From JAYZDF01 sp036337945 (lineage in GTDB: Bacteria; Myxococcota; Kuafuiibacteriia; Kuafuiibacteriales; Kuafuiibacteriaceae): 64,000 bases of DNA. The notes under the pieces were generated by a model. It was not told the origin of the DNA. It did no database searches and saw only the letters and a list, made by a program, of their open reading frames with translations. The stretch is taken from positions 1 through 64,000 of the forward strand of contig JAYZDF010000104.1 in the NCBI GenBank assembly GCA_036337945.1. Direction: 5' to 3'. Shown in pieces: positions 52,871 to 61,695 of the stretch. Position 1 is the stretch's first letter. Every line of letters starts with the position of its first letter. The position numbers and the translations under genes were made by a program.

Positions 52871-55800
52871 TTAGCGAGGCGTCAAAGTGAATGACTGACC
52901 GGTTGGGAAATCACCCGGGTTGTTACTGCTCGGACGACCATCGCAATTCGGTGAACAACCGTTTTGCTCTCCGAACTCGCCCGTCTGGTTTTCGTACCCA
53001 ATCGTCGCATCATATGGGCTGAAATTTTGCGCGGCAAAGATGAACTCGGTTGGACCGTAGATCAGCGTTATCTCATTCGTACCCTCAGAGAGTACAACTT
53101 GGAAGTTCCAGTAACGGAAGCCTTGATTCAACTGACGCTGTTCGTAATGACCTAGATTTTGCCATTGAACGATCAATTCTCGATTCGGAGCCATTCCTCG
53201 TACATCGTAAGATAGGCTCGAGTTCAACGGCTGACCCTGTTGCGTGGTTCGATTGGACAAGAAAATGAGATCATCCCAGAAAGGCGCAACAAATCCATTT
53301 GGAGCATCGGTCTGCGGAATAGTTTGATTGCTGGCATAGGTCGCATAAGGCACGACATCCATAAATAAGATGCCATTAACACTTGCGGTCACCGAAGAGG
53401 TTGGAACTCCGTAGTACTCAAACGGGAACGGAATATCGATCACGGCTAGTCCATCGTCCGTATTGTCGACAACAGCTCCGCTTTGATTTTCATTCTGCGG
53501 ATTCAAAGTCGTCGCGGCCATTGAGTCTAGAGGTGAGTACATCGATGCAACGGGCATCGCTGTGTCGTACCCCGGGAACACACAGTTCGACTGGCAGCCG
53601 TCACCGTTGGTCGTGTTTCCATCGTCACACTCTTCGACACCGACCTGGAGATATCCGTCACCACAAATCGCTGAAATACACCCGTCCACGCAGGCATCGC
53701 TGTTGTCAAAGTTGGCATCATCGCATTCTTCTTGACCCATCCAAGTGAAACCGTCACCGCAGAACGCAGAGCGACATCCGTCAGTACATGCATCTTCATT
53801 CGACATGTTGCCATCGTCGCAGGCTTCGTTCGCGTCGGTCGTTGAATCACCGCAGGTTTGAGACAAGCAATATGGGGTATAGGTAATGCGAATCTGAGAA
53901 CCATTCGCAGGCACATTCCCATCCGTGAAAAGAACTGTCTGGTCGACCGCATTATAATTCCATACAGCTTGCATCATGCCATTTTGCGCCGGCACGTTTG
54001 TTCCATCAACCGTGACAGCAATCGTAGAAGGCAGCGGCTCGGCAGACAGGGCGAATTCTGACCCACCGAAGAGGTACTCAGCGAGTGTGGCGAGGTTGGG
54101 TCCCATAGGCTCGCAGAATGAAAGGTTCAGACCATTCCCAACGCGAGTCACAAGCTCGGCATAACGAGGAGAGTCATTGGCGTCGCCATAACCTCCTTGA
54201 TTCACTGGCCAATCACAATCCTGGGTCGGTGGGCCAACGATGGTTGATGCAGAAAAGTTTCCGGCACCTGCGGCCGCTTCAAAGGCATTGATCGCGTCTT
54301 CAATGCTCCCGCCAAGTTCAGCGTTCGATGATTGGTCATCCTCACTGCTCAAGATAATCACGACCAAGTCAGCATCATTGCGTAAGAAGCCGTTATTGGA
54401 CCCAGTCGAAAGAGGTGGTGTGACCGCGCGAAGCGCAGCGGCGATGCCGCTCTCCCGAGTTGGGTCGCCGTTGTCGCCGACTTCGATACGTGTCTCAACT
54501 TCGTCGATGTAGTTCGCCGTATTGCTCGATACGAAAGCGGGGCTGCCTATCATTTGCCCCTGACGATTCGGGCTGACCATATCGGTTGTGACGACGGCAA
54601 AGTGTAGATCGACACCACGGTTCACCAAAGTGTTTGAAAAAGCCGAGAAAGTATCGGAAAGCGCATCTTGCGCCTCAGTCATATCCGGGGAGTCATCGAT
54701 GACGAATAAAACGTCAGCCTTCGGCGACGTAAAGTCAGTGACATCCGTTCGAGCGGGTTGGGAGGCGCCCTCACCAGTCAAATTGACAATGGTTGGTGAC
54801 GCCTGTCCATCCACGACGACACTCAATTGAGCAGTCTTCACGCCGAGAGCTTGTGGGTCAAACTCAATATTCACCGTATAGGTTTCAAGTCGGTCTAATG
54901 CAGTGTTCGCTGGGACCGCTGGACTGATCGCAAAATCGGTCGCGTCGGGCCCGACCAGATTTACCGAACGAATCTCAAGCTCTTGAGTTCCGACGTTCGT
55001 CAACTCAACCGACCGAACTTGGGCGGCCGCTGCGCAGCCGACCGGGGTTTGACCAAAATCTACGCTGCTGGGCGACGCCACCAAATTGATGTCTCCGCCT
55101 GCGCCACTCAGGCTCGCAGTGAGCGTGGAAGTCATCGGGTTGTTGAAGCTCACAGCTATCAAGCCGGCGCTGGTTTGTGGGGCCGTCGGTGTAAAGACGA
55201 CATCAAAAGTAACGCTATTGCCGCCCGCGATCGAGTCGCCACTTGCAGGCAGACCTTCGAGTCGAAAATCCATCGAGGTCCCGCCCGCGAAAGAGACGTT
55301 GTCGATGATACAATCGCTCGCGCCTTGGTTTTGTACTAAGAAGCTTGCCCGTTGAGCACGACCTAAAGAGACAAGCCCAAAATCATAGGTCGAAGGAGAA
55401 AGCTCCGCGGTACAAATTTGGATGTCCAAAAATTCAGCGGCGAGAGTCACGTCGATACTCGGGGTGTCCGCATCGTTACTCGTAATTTCCAGTGTACCCG
55501 TTTGTGCACCAGCAGTCGCGGCCGAAGCTTGGACTGTTAGCCTTGTAGAATCGCCTGCATCAACGTTTGCGGGGAGTGTTGACACGACCGAAAAGGCAGA
55601 GCCGGTTACGTTCGCGTTGATCACAAGTTCTTCGGTACCGTTATTCGTACAAACGACTTCTTCAGTGAGTTGAGCGTTTAGGCCTCCGATGCCGAAGTCT
55701 AAGCTGAGTGGGGTACATTCAATGTCGGGTCCCCCACCTTTTCCGTTGAGCGTCACCCGCTCTTCAAAAACTGTAGGTGAAGTTCCATTGATGACTAAAG

Positions 55801-56575
55801 TCGCGGTGTCGTCTTGAAAATCGGTTGGGCAATATTCAACAGAAATATTAGCAGAAGAACCTGCCCCAACAGTGATAGGAAGCATTTGTTGAGCTAACGT
55901 GAAAACGCTAGAGGTATCACCCTCGATATTGAGATTCGAAATCGCTTCATCCAGGTTTCCACTGTTTTGGCAGATGACATCACTTGTGCTGCATTGACCA
56001 GGGTTGACCGAACCGAAGTCAACAGGGCTGGCACAAGAAACTCCAGTTGCAATACCGGTTGCTTCAAGCGTGATCGCGACGGGGCAATTTCCCATACATG
56101 AATCAAGAGCAAGACTCGCGAATATCTCGCCCACGCTCGACGTCGAGACAGTGAGTGATACCTGAACTGTTTCTCCAACACCCAGAACGAAGACGCCGTT
56201 CTCATTCGTCGTACTAATGGTTCGCGTGAAGCGTTCTGCATCGCGACCAGATGGTTCCGACAAAGAGACACGAACCGGACTCATTTGAGGATTCTTGACC
56301 GTCAAAATGAATGTCGCAGTGGAGCTGACAACCACTTCGCCAAAATCTACTCGGGTCGTATTGAGTTCAACCTCTCCGGCCATAACCGAAGCATCAACCC
56401 CTGGAGAACCTGCGTCGGGCGCATCTGATGAACCCGCATCAGCTGGTGGGGTCACTGCCGCATCTTTGGCTTGGTTAGGATTGGTCAGATCTGCTGTCTC
56501 CGATTCGGAACATGCGATCATTCCAAAACTCAAAACACTCGATAAGAACAAAATGTGTCCTGTCGTCACTCTCAT
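52871..56575 (-). CDS. Giant lipoprotein: Ig-like (ASH/HYDIN) repeats, vWA domain, Cys-rich DUF4215 repeats
   Basis: 1234 residues. Lipobox at Cys22 (GMIACSE), then a DAG-rich linker. Residues about 70-600 hold five or so Ig-like ASH/HYDIN repeats, each with a xDFGxVxxG strand and a FTLTVKNP-type or similar edge (VDFGEVVVSS, VDFGSVNPGQ, LDFGIGGLN, YDFGLVSLG, VDFGQTPVG). A von Willebrand A-like domain at about 610-800 starts DVLFVIDDSPDM with a modified MIDAS (DDSPD). Three Cys-rich repeats (CGDGxxxxxEECDDxN ... DxC) of the DUF4215 type lie at about 905-1010, then a C-terminal beta-sandwich. Probable surface-displayed adhesin or structural protein. Stop TAA is followed at once by the PhyH-like ATG. 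Confidence 0.9.
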   Translation of the reverse strand: MRVTTGHILFLSSVLSFGMIACSESETADLTNPNQAKDAAVTPPADAGSSDAPDAGSPGVDASVMAGEVELNTTRVDFGEVVVSSTATFILTVKNPQMSPVRVSLSEPSGRDAERFTRTISTTNENGVFVLGVGETVQVSLTVSTSSVGEIFASLALDSCMGNCPVAITLEATGIATGVSCASPVDFGSVNPGQCSTSDVICQNSGNLDEAISNLNIEGDTSSVFTLAQQMLPITVGAGSSANISVEYCPTDFQDDTATLVINGTSPTVFEERVTLNGKGGGPDIECTPLSLDFGIGGLNAQLTEEVVCTNNGTEELVINANVTGSAFSVVSTLPANVDAGDSTRLTVQASAATAGAQTGTLEITSNDADTPSIDVTLAAEFLDIQICTAELSPSTYDFGLVSLGRAQRASFLVQNQGASDCIIDNVSFAGGTSMDFRLEGLPASGDSIAGGNSVTFDVVFTPTAPQTSAGLIAVSFNNPMTSTLTASLSGAGGDINLVASPSSVDFGQTPVGCAAAAQVRSVELTNVGTQELEIRSVNLVGPDATDFAISPAVPANTALDRLETYTVNIEFDPQALGVKTAQLSVVVDGQASPTIVNLTGEGASQPARTDVTDFTSPKADVLFVIDDSPDMTEAQDALSDTFSAFSNTLVNRGVDLHFAVVTTDMVSPNRQGQMIGSPAFVSSNTANYIDEVETRIEVGDNGDPTRESGIAAALRAVTPPLSTGSNNGFLRNDADLVVIILSSEDDQSSNAELGGSIEDAINAFEAAAGAGNFSASTIVGPPTQDCDWPVNQGGYGDANDSPRYAELVTRVGNGLNLSFCEPMGPNLATLAEYLFGGSEFALSAEPLPSTIAVTVDGTNVPAQNGMMQAVWNYNAVDQTVLFTDGNVPANGSQIRITYTPYCLSQTCGDSTTDANEACDDGNMSNEDACTDGCRSAFCGDGFTWMGQEECDDANFDNSDACVDGCISAICGDGYLQVGVEECDDGNTTNGDGCQSNCVFPGYDTAMPVASMYSPLDSMAATTLNPQNENQSGAVVDNTDDGLAVIDIPFPFEYYGVPTSSVTASVNGILFMDVVPYATYASNQTIPQTDAPNGFVAPFWDDLIFLSNRTTQQGQPLNSSLSYDVRGMAPNRELIVQWQNLGHYEQRQLNQGFRYWNFQVVLSEGTNEITLIYGPTEFIFAAQNFSPYDATIGYENQTGEFGEQNGCSPNCDGRPSSNNPGDFPTGQSFTLTPR

Positions 56576-56705
56576 ATGAACTGGAGTTTACATCGAATAA
56601 GGCCTATAAAAGCAATCCCCCAGCTATCCGTTAGGATAAGAGCTATCGACGGACTCGAAGGCTAAAATGTGAAGGTATTCCTGTAATATTCAGAGGGATA
56701 GGCAG

Positions 56706-57308
56706 CTAAAGGAGGCTTGCGGTGATGTCTAAAGTAAAGATGACGTCGACATCGAAGTCGGTAGGCTCAGACTGCTTGTCGGTCCATCCGACGACTTTTA
56801 CGGAAAGTTCCGGTTGATTGAAGATCAAATCAATGAGGGCTGATTTCTGTTCCGTGGTCATATCCAGGGTCAAACCCCCACGGTCGTTTGAATCTTGATC
56901 GGTTGTGTCCGTAGGAATAAGTGGAATCGCTTCAAAGCAGGCGCTGGCCTTTGATTCCTTACAGGGTCTGGCTCGATCAATTTCATAGTCGACCGCAGCA
57001 CTGTCGGCTTTGGCGGCAACGTAGACTTTGCCCCAGGCGAACTTGGCGGCGTTGGTTTGGCCGATACGAGTCAGGACGACGGACATGTTCCGAATCTGAA
57101 TCTCACCTTGTTCGATTCGATCTCGGTTGTTTCGGATGTCTTCATTGTCATCAGGACGATAGATTTCTTCCGATTCGAAAGCACCTTTGTCAGAAATGAC
57201 AGAAAAATTGAGACGAAGTTTGACGGTCTCTTGCAGAGTATCGAATCCACATCCAGAAAGCATGAGCACGGAAGTGATAAGGGCGAAGGGCAAACGAAGT
57301 CGATTCAT
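56706..57308 (-). CDS. Small lipoprotein of unknown function
   Basis: 200 residues from ATG 57308 (the frame is open to 57380). Signal MNRLRLPFALITSVLMLSGC, Cys20. Mature part has a beta/alpha character, TVKLRLNFSVISDKGAFES, an acidic loop (YRPDDNEDIRNNRD), and a C-terminal strand FDVDVIFTLDITAS. No family recognised. It lies between the SLC13 transporter gene (58 nt away) and the giant lipoprotein gene (130-base gap with no clear signal), all on the same strand. Confidence 0.75.
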   Translation of the reverse strand: MNRLRLPFALITSVLMLSGCGFDTLQETVKLRLNFSVISDKGAFESEEIYRPDDNEDIRNNRDRIEQGEIQIRNMSVVLTRIGQTNAAKFAWGKVYVAAKADSAAVDYEIDRARPCKESKASACFEAIPLIPTDTTDQDSNDRGGLTLDMTTEQKSALIDLIFNQPELSVKVVGWTDKQSEPTDFDVDVIFTLDITASLL

Positions 57309-57366
57309 CGGGGGGAACCTAACACAAAGCCATCTTGTCGGTCGAACCAGATCGTGACAGCACGAA

Positions 57367-58836
57367 CTATCCATAAACAAAGAGACTTACACTAGTGATT
57401 ACCCCCCAAGCGATCAGATTAATCCAAAATCCAACCCGGACCATGTCCCAAATACGAATTCGACCTGTTCCAAAGATAATCGCATTCGGTCCAGTGGCTG
57501 CGGGCATCATGAAAGCACAAGAACAAGCCAGAGCACAGGGAACGAGCAGCACCCGTGGATCAATCTGAATCTTTTGAGCCGTCAATGCCAAAATCGGCAT
57601 GGCTATATTAGAAAGTGCCGTATTGCTGATGACCTCAGTTCCAAAGGTTGCGGCAAGGGCTGCGCTCCCAACAAAGACAGCCTGGGAGCTATCGCCGAGT
57701 AGCGCGAGCTGCGAGCCGAGCCATTCTGACAAACCGGTGAGCGTGAAACCTTTCGCAAGCGCTATACCGCCACCAAAAAGAAGAACCAAATCCCAAGGCA
57801 CTTTGACGGCCGTTGCCCAAGGAAGAAGCTTACTTCGATCGGGCTCACCAGAAGGTAACGAAAATGCGATGACCGCCGCAAACATGGCGACCGTTCCATC
57901 GTCAGGTGCTTTACCAAGACCGAAGAGTGACGCCCAACCTGGAATACTAACTCCGTCGCCCAACGAAAACCCCTTGCGAGTCATCCAAAAAAAAGCAGCA
58001 AGACCGAAAACCGATAAAGCTCGCTTTTCAATCGAACGCCATGGACCAAGACGTTTAAGTTCTTCGCGAATCATCGGAGCAGCTCCAAGGTTAAGCTGGT
58101 CGGGGATTTTGAGCGCGATGCGAGTCAAAACGAACCACATCACGGGCACCAAAAGACAGACAATTGGAATGGCAATACTTGCCCAAGACAAAAAGGAGAG
58201 CTCAGGTCCTTGAGGATAAAGTTCCTCAAGCGCAGCCATCGCAATGACATTAGGAGGTGTGCCAATAGGCGTACCCATTCCTCCGATCGACGCACCGTAC
58301 CCCATGCCTAAGAGCACAGCGAGTACAAATGGTCGCGCTTCTTCACCTTCTGCCTCTAACGCTCGGTCGACGATCGCCAAAACGATCGGCATCATAATCA
58401 GTGTCGACGCCGTATTAGAAATCCACATGGACATGGCAGCGGTTGCCACTGCGAAACCTAAAACAAGGCGAGAGGGAGATGTTCCAACCAAAAGAAGAAC
58501 GTGCAAGGCAATGCGACGATGAACACCAGACCGCTCAACCGCTAATGCAAGCAAGAATCCGCCCAACAACAAAAGAATAAACGAGGATGCGTAGGAAGGT
58601 GCTATCTGTTTCGCGGTTGCAATTCCAAGCAGTGGAAAACTTGCGGCAGGTATAAGCGCTGTCGCGCCAAGTGGTAGTGCTTCGGTCACCCACCAGACGC
58701 CGACAATGATTGTCACGCCAAGCGCTCGAAACGCCTCTACACTCAAACCGTCCGGACGGGGAAGTACAGACGCAAATACTATGAAAAAAAGTCCAAAGAC
58801 TAAGCCGGTCCAAAAACCGATCCGCGAGGCGGTCAT
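57367..58836 (-). CDS. SLC13/DASS-family sodium-anion symporter
   Basis: 489 residues, about eleven to twelve transmembrane segments. Both DASS-type substrate/sodium motifs are present: WISNTASTLIMMPI (SNTxxT) in the first half and EVISNTALSNIAMP in the second, with the GTPPN-type loop GTPIGTPPNVIAMAA. Inner-membrane uptake of dicarboxylates, citrate or sulfate with Na+; the substrate cannot be told apart. It starts 3 nt after the rpsA-like stop on the same strand, so read-through from the ribosomal gene is likely. Confidence 0.9.
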   Translation of the reverse strand: MTASRIGFWTGLVFGLFFIVFASVLPRPDGLSVEAFRALGVTIIVGVWWVTEALPLGATALIPAASFPLLGIATAKQIAPSYASSFILLLLGGFLLALAVERSGVHRRIALHVLLLVGTSPSRLVLGFAVATAAMSMWISNTASTLIMMPIVLAIVDRALEAEGEEARPFVLAVLLGMGYGASIGGMGTPIGTPPNVIAMAALEELYPQGPELSFLSWASIAIPIVCLLVPVMWFVLTRIALKIPDQLNLGAAPMIREELKRLGPWRSIEKRALSVFGLAAFFWMTRKGFSLGDGVSIPGWASLFGLGKAPDDGTVAMFAAVIAFSLPSGEPDRSKLLPWATAVKVPWDLVLLFGGGIALAKGFTLTGLSEWLGSQLALLGDSSQAVFVGSAALAATFGTEVISNTALSNIAMPILALTAQKIQIDPRVLLVPCALACSCAFMMPAATGPNAIIFGTGRIRIWDMVRVGFWINLIAWGVITSVSLFVYG

Positions 58837-58839
58837 GCC

Positions 58840-60462
58840 CTACTTTAGCTTACCTTTGAACAAATCTGCAAAAGTACCGAGACCAGAGTTGCCGCCCTCT
58901 TTATCCATGTAGTTCGCGTAAAGTGCTCTTTCTTCGGCTTCGGCCACTCGGCGAATCGACAAACGAATCCGGCCTGACTTCTTCTCAGCTTCAATGACGG
59001 AGACTTTCAGCTGCTGCCCTACTTTGAACTCTTTCGTGAGGTCAGAGCCACGAGAGGTTCCGGTTTCTGCGGATGGGACCAGACCACGGGCGCCGCTATC
59101 AAGTTGGACAAACAAACCGAAGCTCTCAATCTTTTCAATCGTTCCAGTACAAATCTGGCCTGAGCCCAGTTCGCCCGCCAGCTGCTGACGAGTTTTGACC
59201 AAGGAAAGACCAATTCGACGTTTCTTCCAGTCGAGTGCAATGACAGTAGCCTCGACCTCATCACCCTCTTTGACCAAGTCGCGGGGATTTTTAACACGCT
59301 CATTACTAAGGTTCGAGACGTGAATCAGACCATCAATTCCGGGCATGATTTCAACAAAAACACCGAAATCCTGGATGCGTTGAATACGCCCACGAACTTT
59401 CTGGCCATTCTTCAGGCTTGCTTCGGCGGCCTTCCAAGGATCATCATGCAGCGCCTTGATAGAAAGGCTGATTTTTTTCGCGCCATTTTTACCGTCTTCG
59501 ATCTTTAGAATTTTGACACTGGTCTCTTCGCCAACGCTCAATTTCTCACGTGGTTTCTTGATGTGCTCGTGAGTGATTTCGGAAACATGGACAAGACCTT
59601 CGATACCGCCAATGTCCATGAATGCGCCGTAGTCTTTTAGAGTTGTGACCTTGCCGATGCAAACCTGACCGACTTCAAGTCGCCCCATCAGTTCGTCTAG
59701 TTTCTTCTGCTTTTCTTCCTCAAGAATCGAGCGTCGAGAAACAACAACGTTTCGGCCGTTATTTTTGAATTCCGAAATTTTGAATTGAAGCCGTTGACCG
59801 AGGTATTGAGAAGGATCATTACAGAATCGAAGTTCGATCTGCGAAATCGGACAGAAGGCGCGCAACCCTCCAACTTCTACTTCAAGACCGCCCTTGTTGC
59901 TGCCTGTGACTTTTCCTTCAATTGGCAACCCTGCTTCAAACGCAAGCCGTACGGTCTCGCGGTTCTTCGCACTGTCTGCACCGATTGCTTTACCAAGTTT
60001 GACCTGACCACCTTCAACACTGACGACGCGAGCTTCAATCTCGTCGCCTTCACCGACCGAGACTTCACCGTTTTCATCGAGAAAATCGGCTTTACTGATA
60101 ACACCTTCGGCTTTGCCGCCCATATCAACAAAAATTGAGTCATGTGAAAACCCAACAACTTTCGCTTGAACAATCTTACCGGGTCGCATGCCCCCTGTGG
60201 AACGCTTCGTTGTAGACTTCGATTGCTTTTCAGCAAGTGCAAATAGCTCCGCGAAAGACATCTCATCTTCGGGTAACGACGGTGCTGCGCTATCTGCGGA
60301 AGCATTTTCAGAGCCCGTAGATTCGGCGTCTGCAGCTTCTCCTTCAGAAACATCTGTCGCAACCGGCGTTGCAACTTCTTGTGGAGCCGCAGCCGCCTGA
60401 TTCTCAGCGAGATCGTCTGATGGGTTAGGGGTGTTTGTTGTTTCTTCTACTTGGTTTTCCAT
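58840..60462 (-). CDS. rpsA: Ribosomal protein S1 (five S1 domains)
   Basis: 540 residues. An acidic, Ala/Glu-rich N-terminal extension (about 1-80) precedes five S1 domains at about 92-165, 178-250, 265-340, 352-425 and 440-520 with strand cores GKIVQAKVVGFSHDSIFVDM, GKVTGSNKGGLEVEV, GKVTTLKDYGAFMDI, GRIQRIQDFGVFVEI and GTIEKIESFGLFVQL. S1 binds mRNA at the 30S platform to help initiation; Escherichia coli has six domains, so one is absent here. It is far larger than Tex or other single-S1 proteins, so ribosomal S1 is favoured. It lies 3 nt before the SLC13 gene. Confidence 0.93.
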   Translation of the reverse strand: MENQVEETTNTPNPSDDLAENQAAAAPQEVATPVATDVSEGEAADAESTGSENASADSAAPSLPEDEMSFAELFALAEKQSKSTTKRSTGGMRPGKIVQAKVVGFSHDSIFVDMGGKAEGVISKADFLDENGEVSVGEGDEIEARVVSVEGGQVKLGKAIGADSAKNRETVRLAFEAGLPIEGKVTGSNKGGLEVEVGGLRAFCPISQIELRFCNDPSQYLGQRLQFKISEFKNNGRNVVVSRRSILEEEKQKKLDELMGRLEVGQVCIGKVTTLKDYGAFMDIGGIEGLVHVSEITHEHIKKPREKLSVGEETSVKILKIEDGKNGAKKISLSIKALHDDPWKAAEASLKNGQKVRGRIQRIQDFGVFVEIMPGIDGLIHVSNLSNERVKNPRDLVKEGDEVEATVIALDWKKRRIGLSLVKTRQQLAGELGSGQICTGTIEKIESFGLFVQLDSGARGLVPSAETGTSRGSDLTKEFKVGQQLKVSVIEAEKKSGRIRLSIRRVAEAEERALYANYMDKEGGNSGLGTFADLFKGKLK

Positions 60463-60511
60463 TTCTTCGACATTCCGTCATTCAATTTGCGACAGGACTA
60501 TTCTCAGTGCC

Positions 60512-61195
60512 CTACATCAATCGTCTCATCTGGTCACCAGGAATCATGACTAATCCAAGTCCTGGTCCACCAACCTCATATTCCGTGCAAGAAACCCCGA
60601 TCGGGCTTCCTTCAGAACCAAGTTCACTGTAGCCGTACACGATAAATAAACTCGTTTGGCTTGAGGCGAAGCGGGTGAAGGTCACGGTAAATTGGTCGTC
60701 GGGCTGAGCGATGTCCTGACCCCGCGTATCTAGGATGTTGTGACACATAGAGGTCAAGTCGAGTTTTTGATTATACACATCATCGCAAGTCCAAGCCTGA
60801 CCTCCGGATGATTCGGCCGTCACCACAATGCCCGCAAAACTCTGCAGGCTTGCGCTCAAGTTACCGACTTTGAAGAGGTAATTGATTGGATCTCCCGAGC
60901 CCAGCGCTTCTGGCTCCTCACATTGGCCCAAACGACATATTTTCCTGCTATAGGGTAAACAACCACTGCAATTCGAGGGAGCGGTTTTTAAATCTCCGCA
61001 GTCCGTCGGTGAATTGCACGTGGCTTGCATCCCTTGCGGGCACAAAGCACGAACACCAGCGTCGATCGCCATAGCTGCACCCGAATCGAGACCGTTGGGA
61101 TCCTGACCACCCGTCGAATCTCCCGAACAACTCATGCCGAACGACATAAGGGATATACAAACAATGAGTGGGAGATTTTTGGCTGGCTGACGCAT
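60512..61195 (-). CDS. Small Cys-containing lipoprotein
   Basis: 227 residues from ATG 61195; the frame runs to 61228, overlapping tsaE. Signal RQPAKNLPLIVCISLMSFGM then lipobox SC (Cys23). Asp/Gly/Ala linker, then a Cys-rich segment (CPQGMQATCNSPTDCGDL, CSGCLPYSRKICRLGQC), then a beta-rich domain (FAGIVVTAESSGGQAWTCDDVYN). No family recognised. It starts 8 nt after tsaE, in the tsaE-nnr-fba run, an unusual place for a lipoprotein gene. Confidence 0.78.
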   Translation of the reverse strand: MRQPAKNLPLIVCISLMSFGMSCSGDSTGGQDPNGLDSGAAMAIDAGVRALCPQGMQATCNSPTDCGDLKTAPSNCSGCLPYSRKICRLGQCEEPEALGSGDPINYLFKVGNLSASLQSFAGIVVTAESSGGQAWTCDDVYNQKLDLTSMCHNILDTRGQDIAQPDDQFTVTFTRFASSQTSLFIVYGYSELGSEGSPIGVSCTEYEVGGPGLGLVMIPGDQMRRLM

Positions 61196-61203
61196 GGGTG
61201 AGG

Positions 61204-61692
61204 CTATGTCCACACTGCATGCGCCCATGCCGTCAAGACCTCAGAGTGCGGAGTCACGGAAATTTTTCTTTCTGACTCTGAGATCACCTGAATAAAGACC
61301 TCGATCCGCTCTTCCGGGGCAGCTTCTTCAATATTTGACATCCACTCGACCAAGGTCACACCAGGCGCATAGAAAATGTCTCGGTAACCGATTCCTTCTA
61401 GATCGTCCCATCCCACGAGACGGTAAAGATCAAGGTGTCGTACGTTTGGCTCGCCTTCGTAGACTTGAACAATAGAATACGTGGGTGAAGAGACGTCGGC
61501 TTCCCGACCTGGTCCGAGCCCGGACATAAAGCCTCGGACCCACTCCGTTTTACCGGCGCCCAAATCACCATCCAAGGTGATAACAATCCGTTCAAATTGC
61601 CGAGAAGACAAGGATTGACGCACAGCATTAGCGCACTCGATAGCGTGCGCATGAGTCTCCTCAATCGAGTTACATTTCCATTCGTACGACAT
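61204..61692 (-). CDS. tsaE: tRNA N6-adenosine threonylcarbamoylation ATPase TsaE
   Basis: 162 residues. P-loop DGDLGAGKTEWVRGF (about 41-55), VSSPTYSIVQVYE, HLDLYRLVG and VTLVEWMSNIEE match TsaE. It works with TsaB and TsaD to put t6A on tRNAs that read ANN codons. Ends with HSEVLTAWAHAVW. It begins 3 nt after nnr; nnrD/nnrE beside tsaE is a widely conserved pairing. Cytoplasmic. Confidence 0.95.
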   Translation of the reverse strand: MSYEWKCNSIEETHAHAIECANAVRQSLSSRQFERIVITLDGDLGAGKTEWVRGFMSGLGPGREADVSSPTYSIVQVYEGEPNVRHLDLYRLVGWDDLEGIGYRDIFYAPGVTLVEWMSNIEEAAPEERIEVFIQVISESERKISVTPHSEVLTAWAHAVWT

Positions 61693-61695
61693 CGA

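Noticed and set aside
57599..58213. 204-codon plus-strand frame
   Set aside because: Antisense to the SLC13 transporter, which has clear motifs; no ribosome site or known fold.
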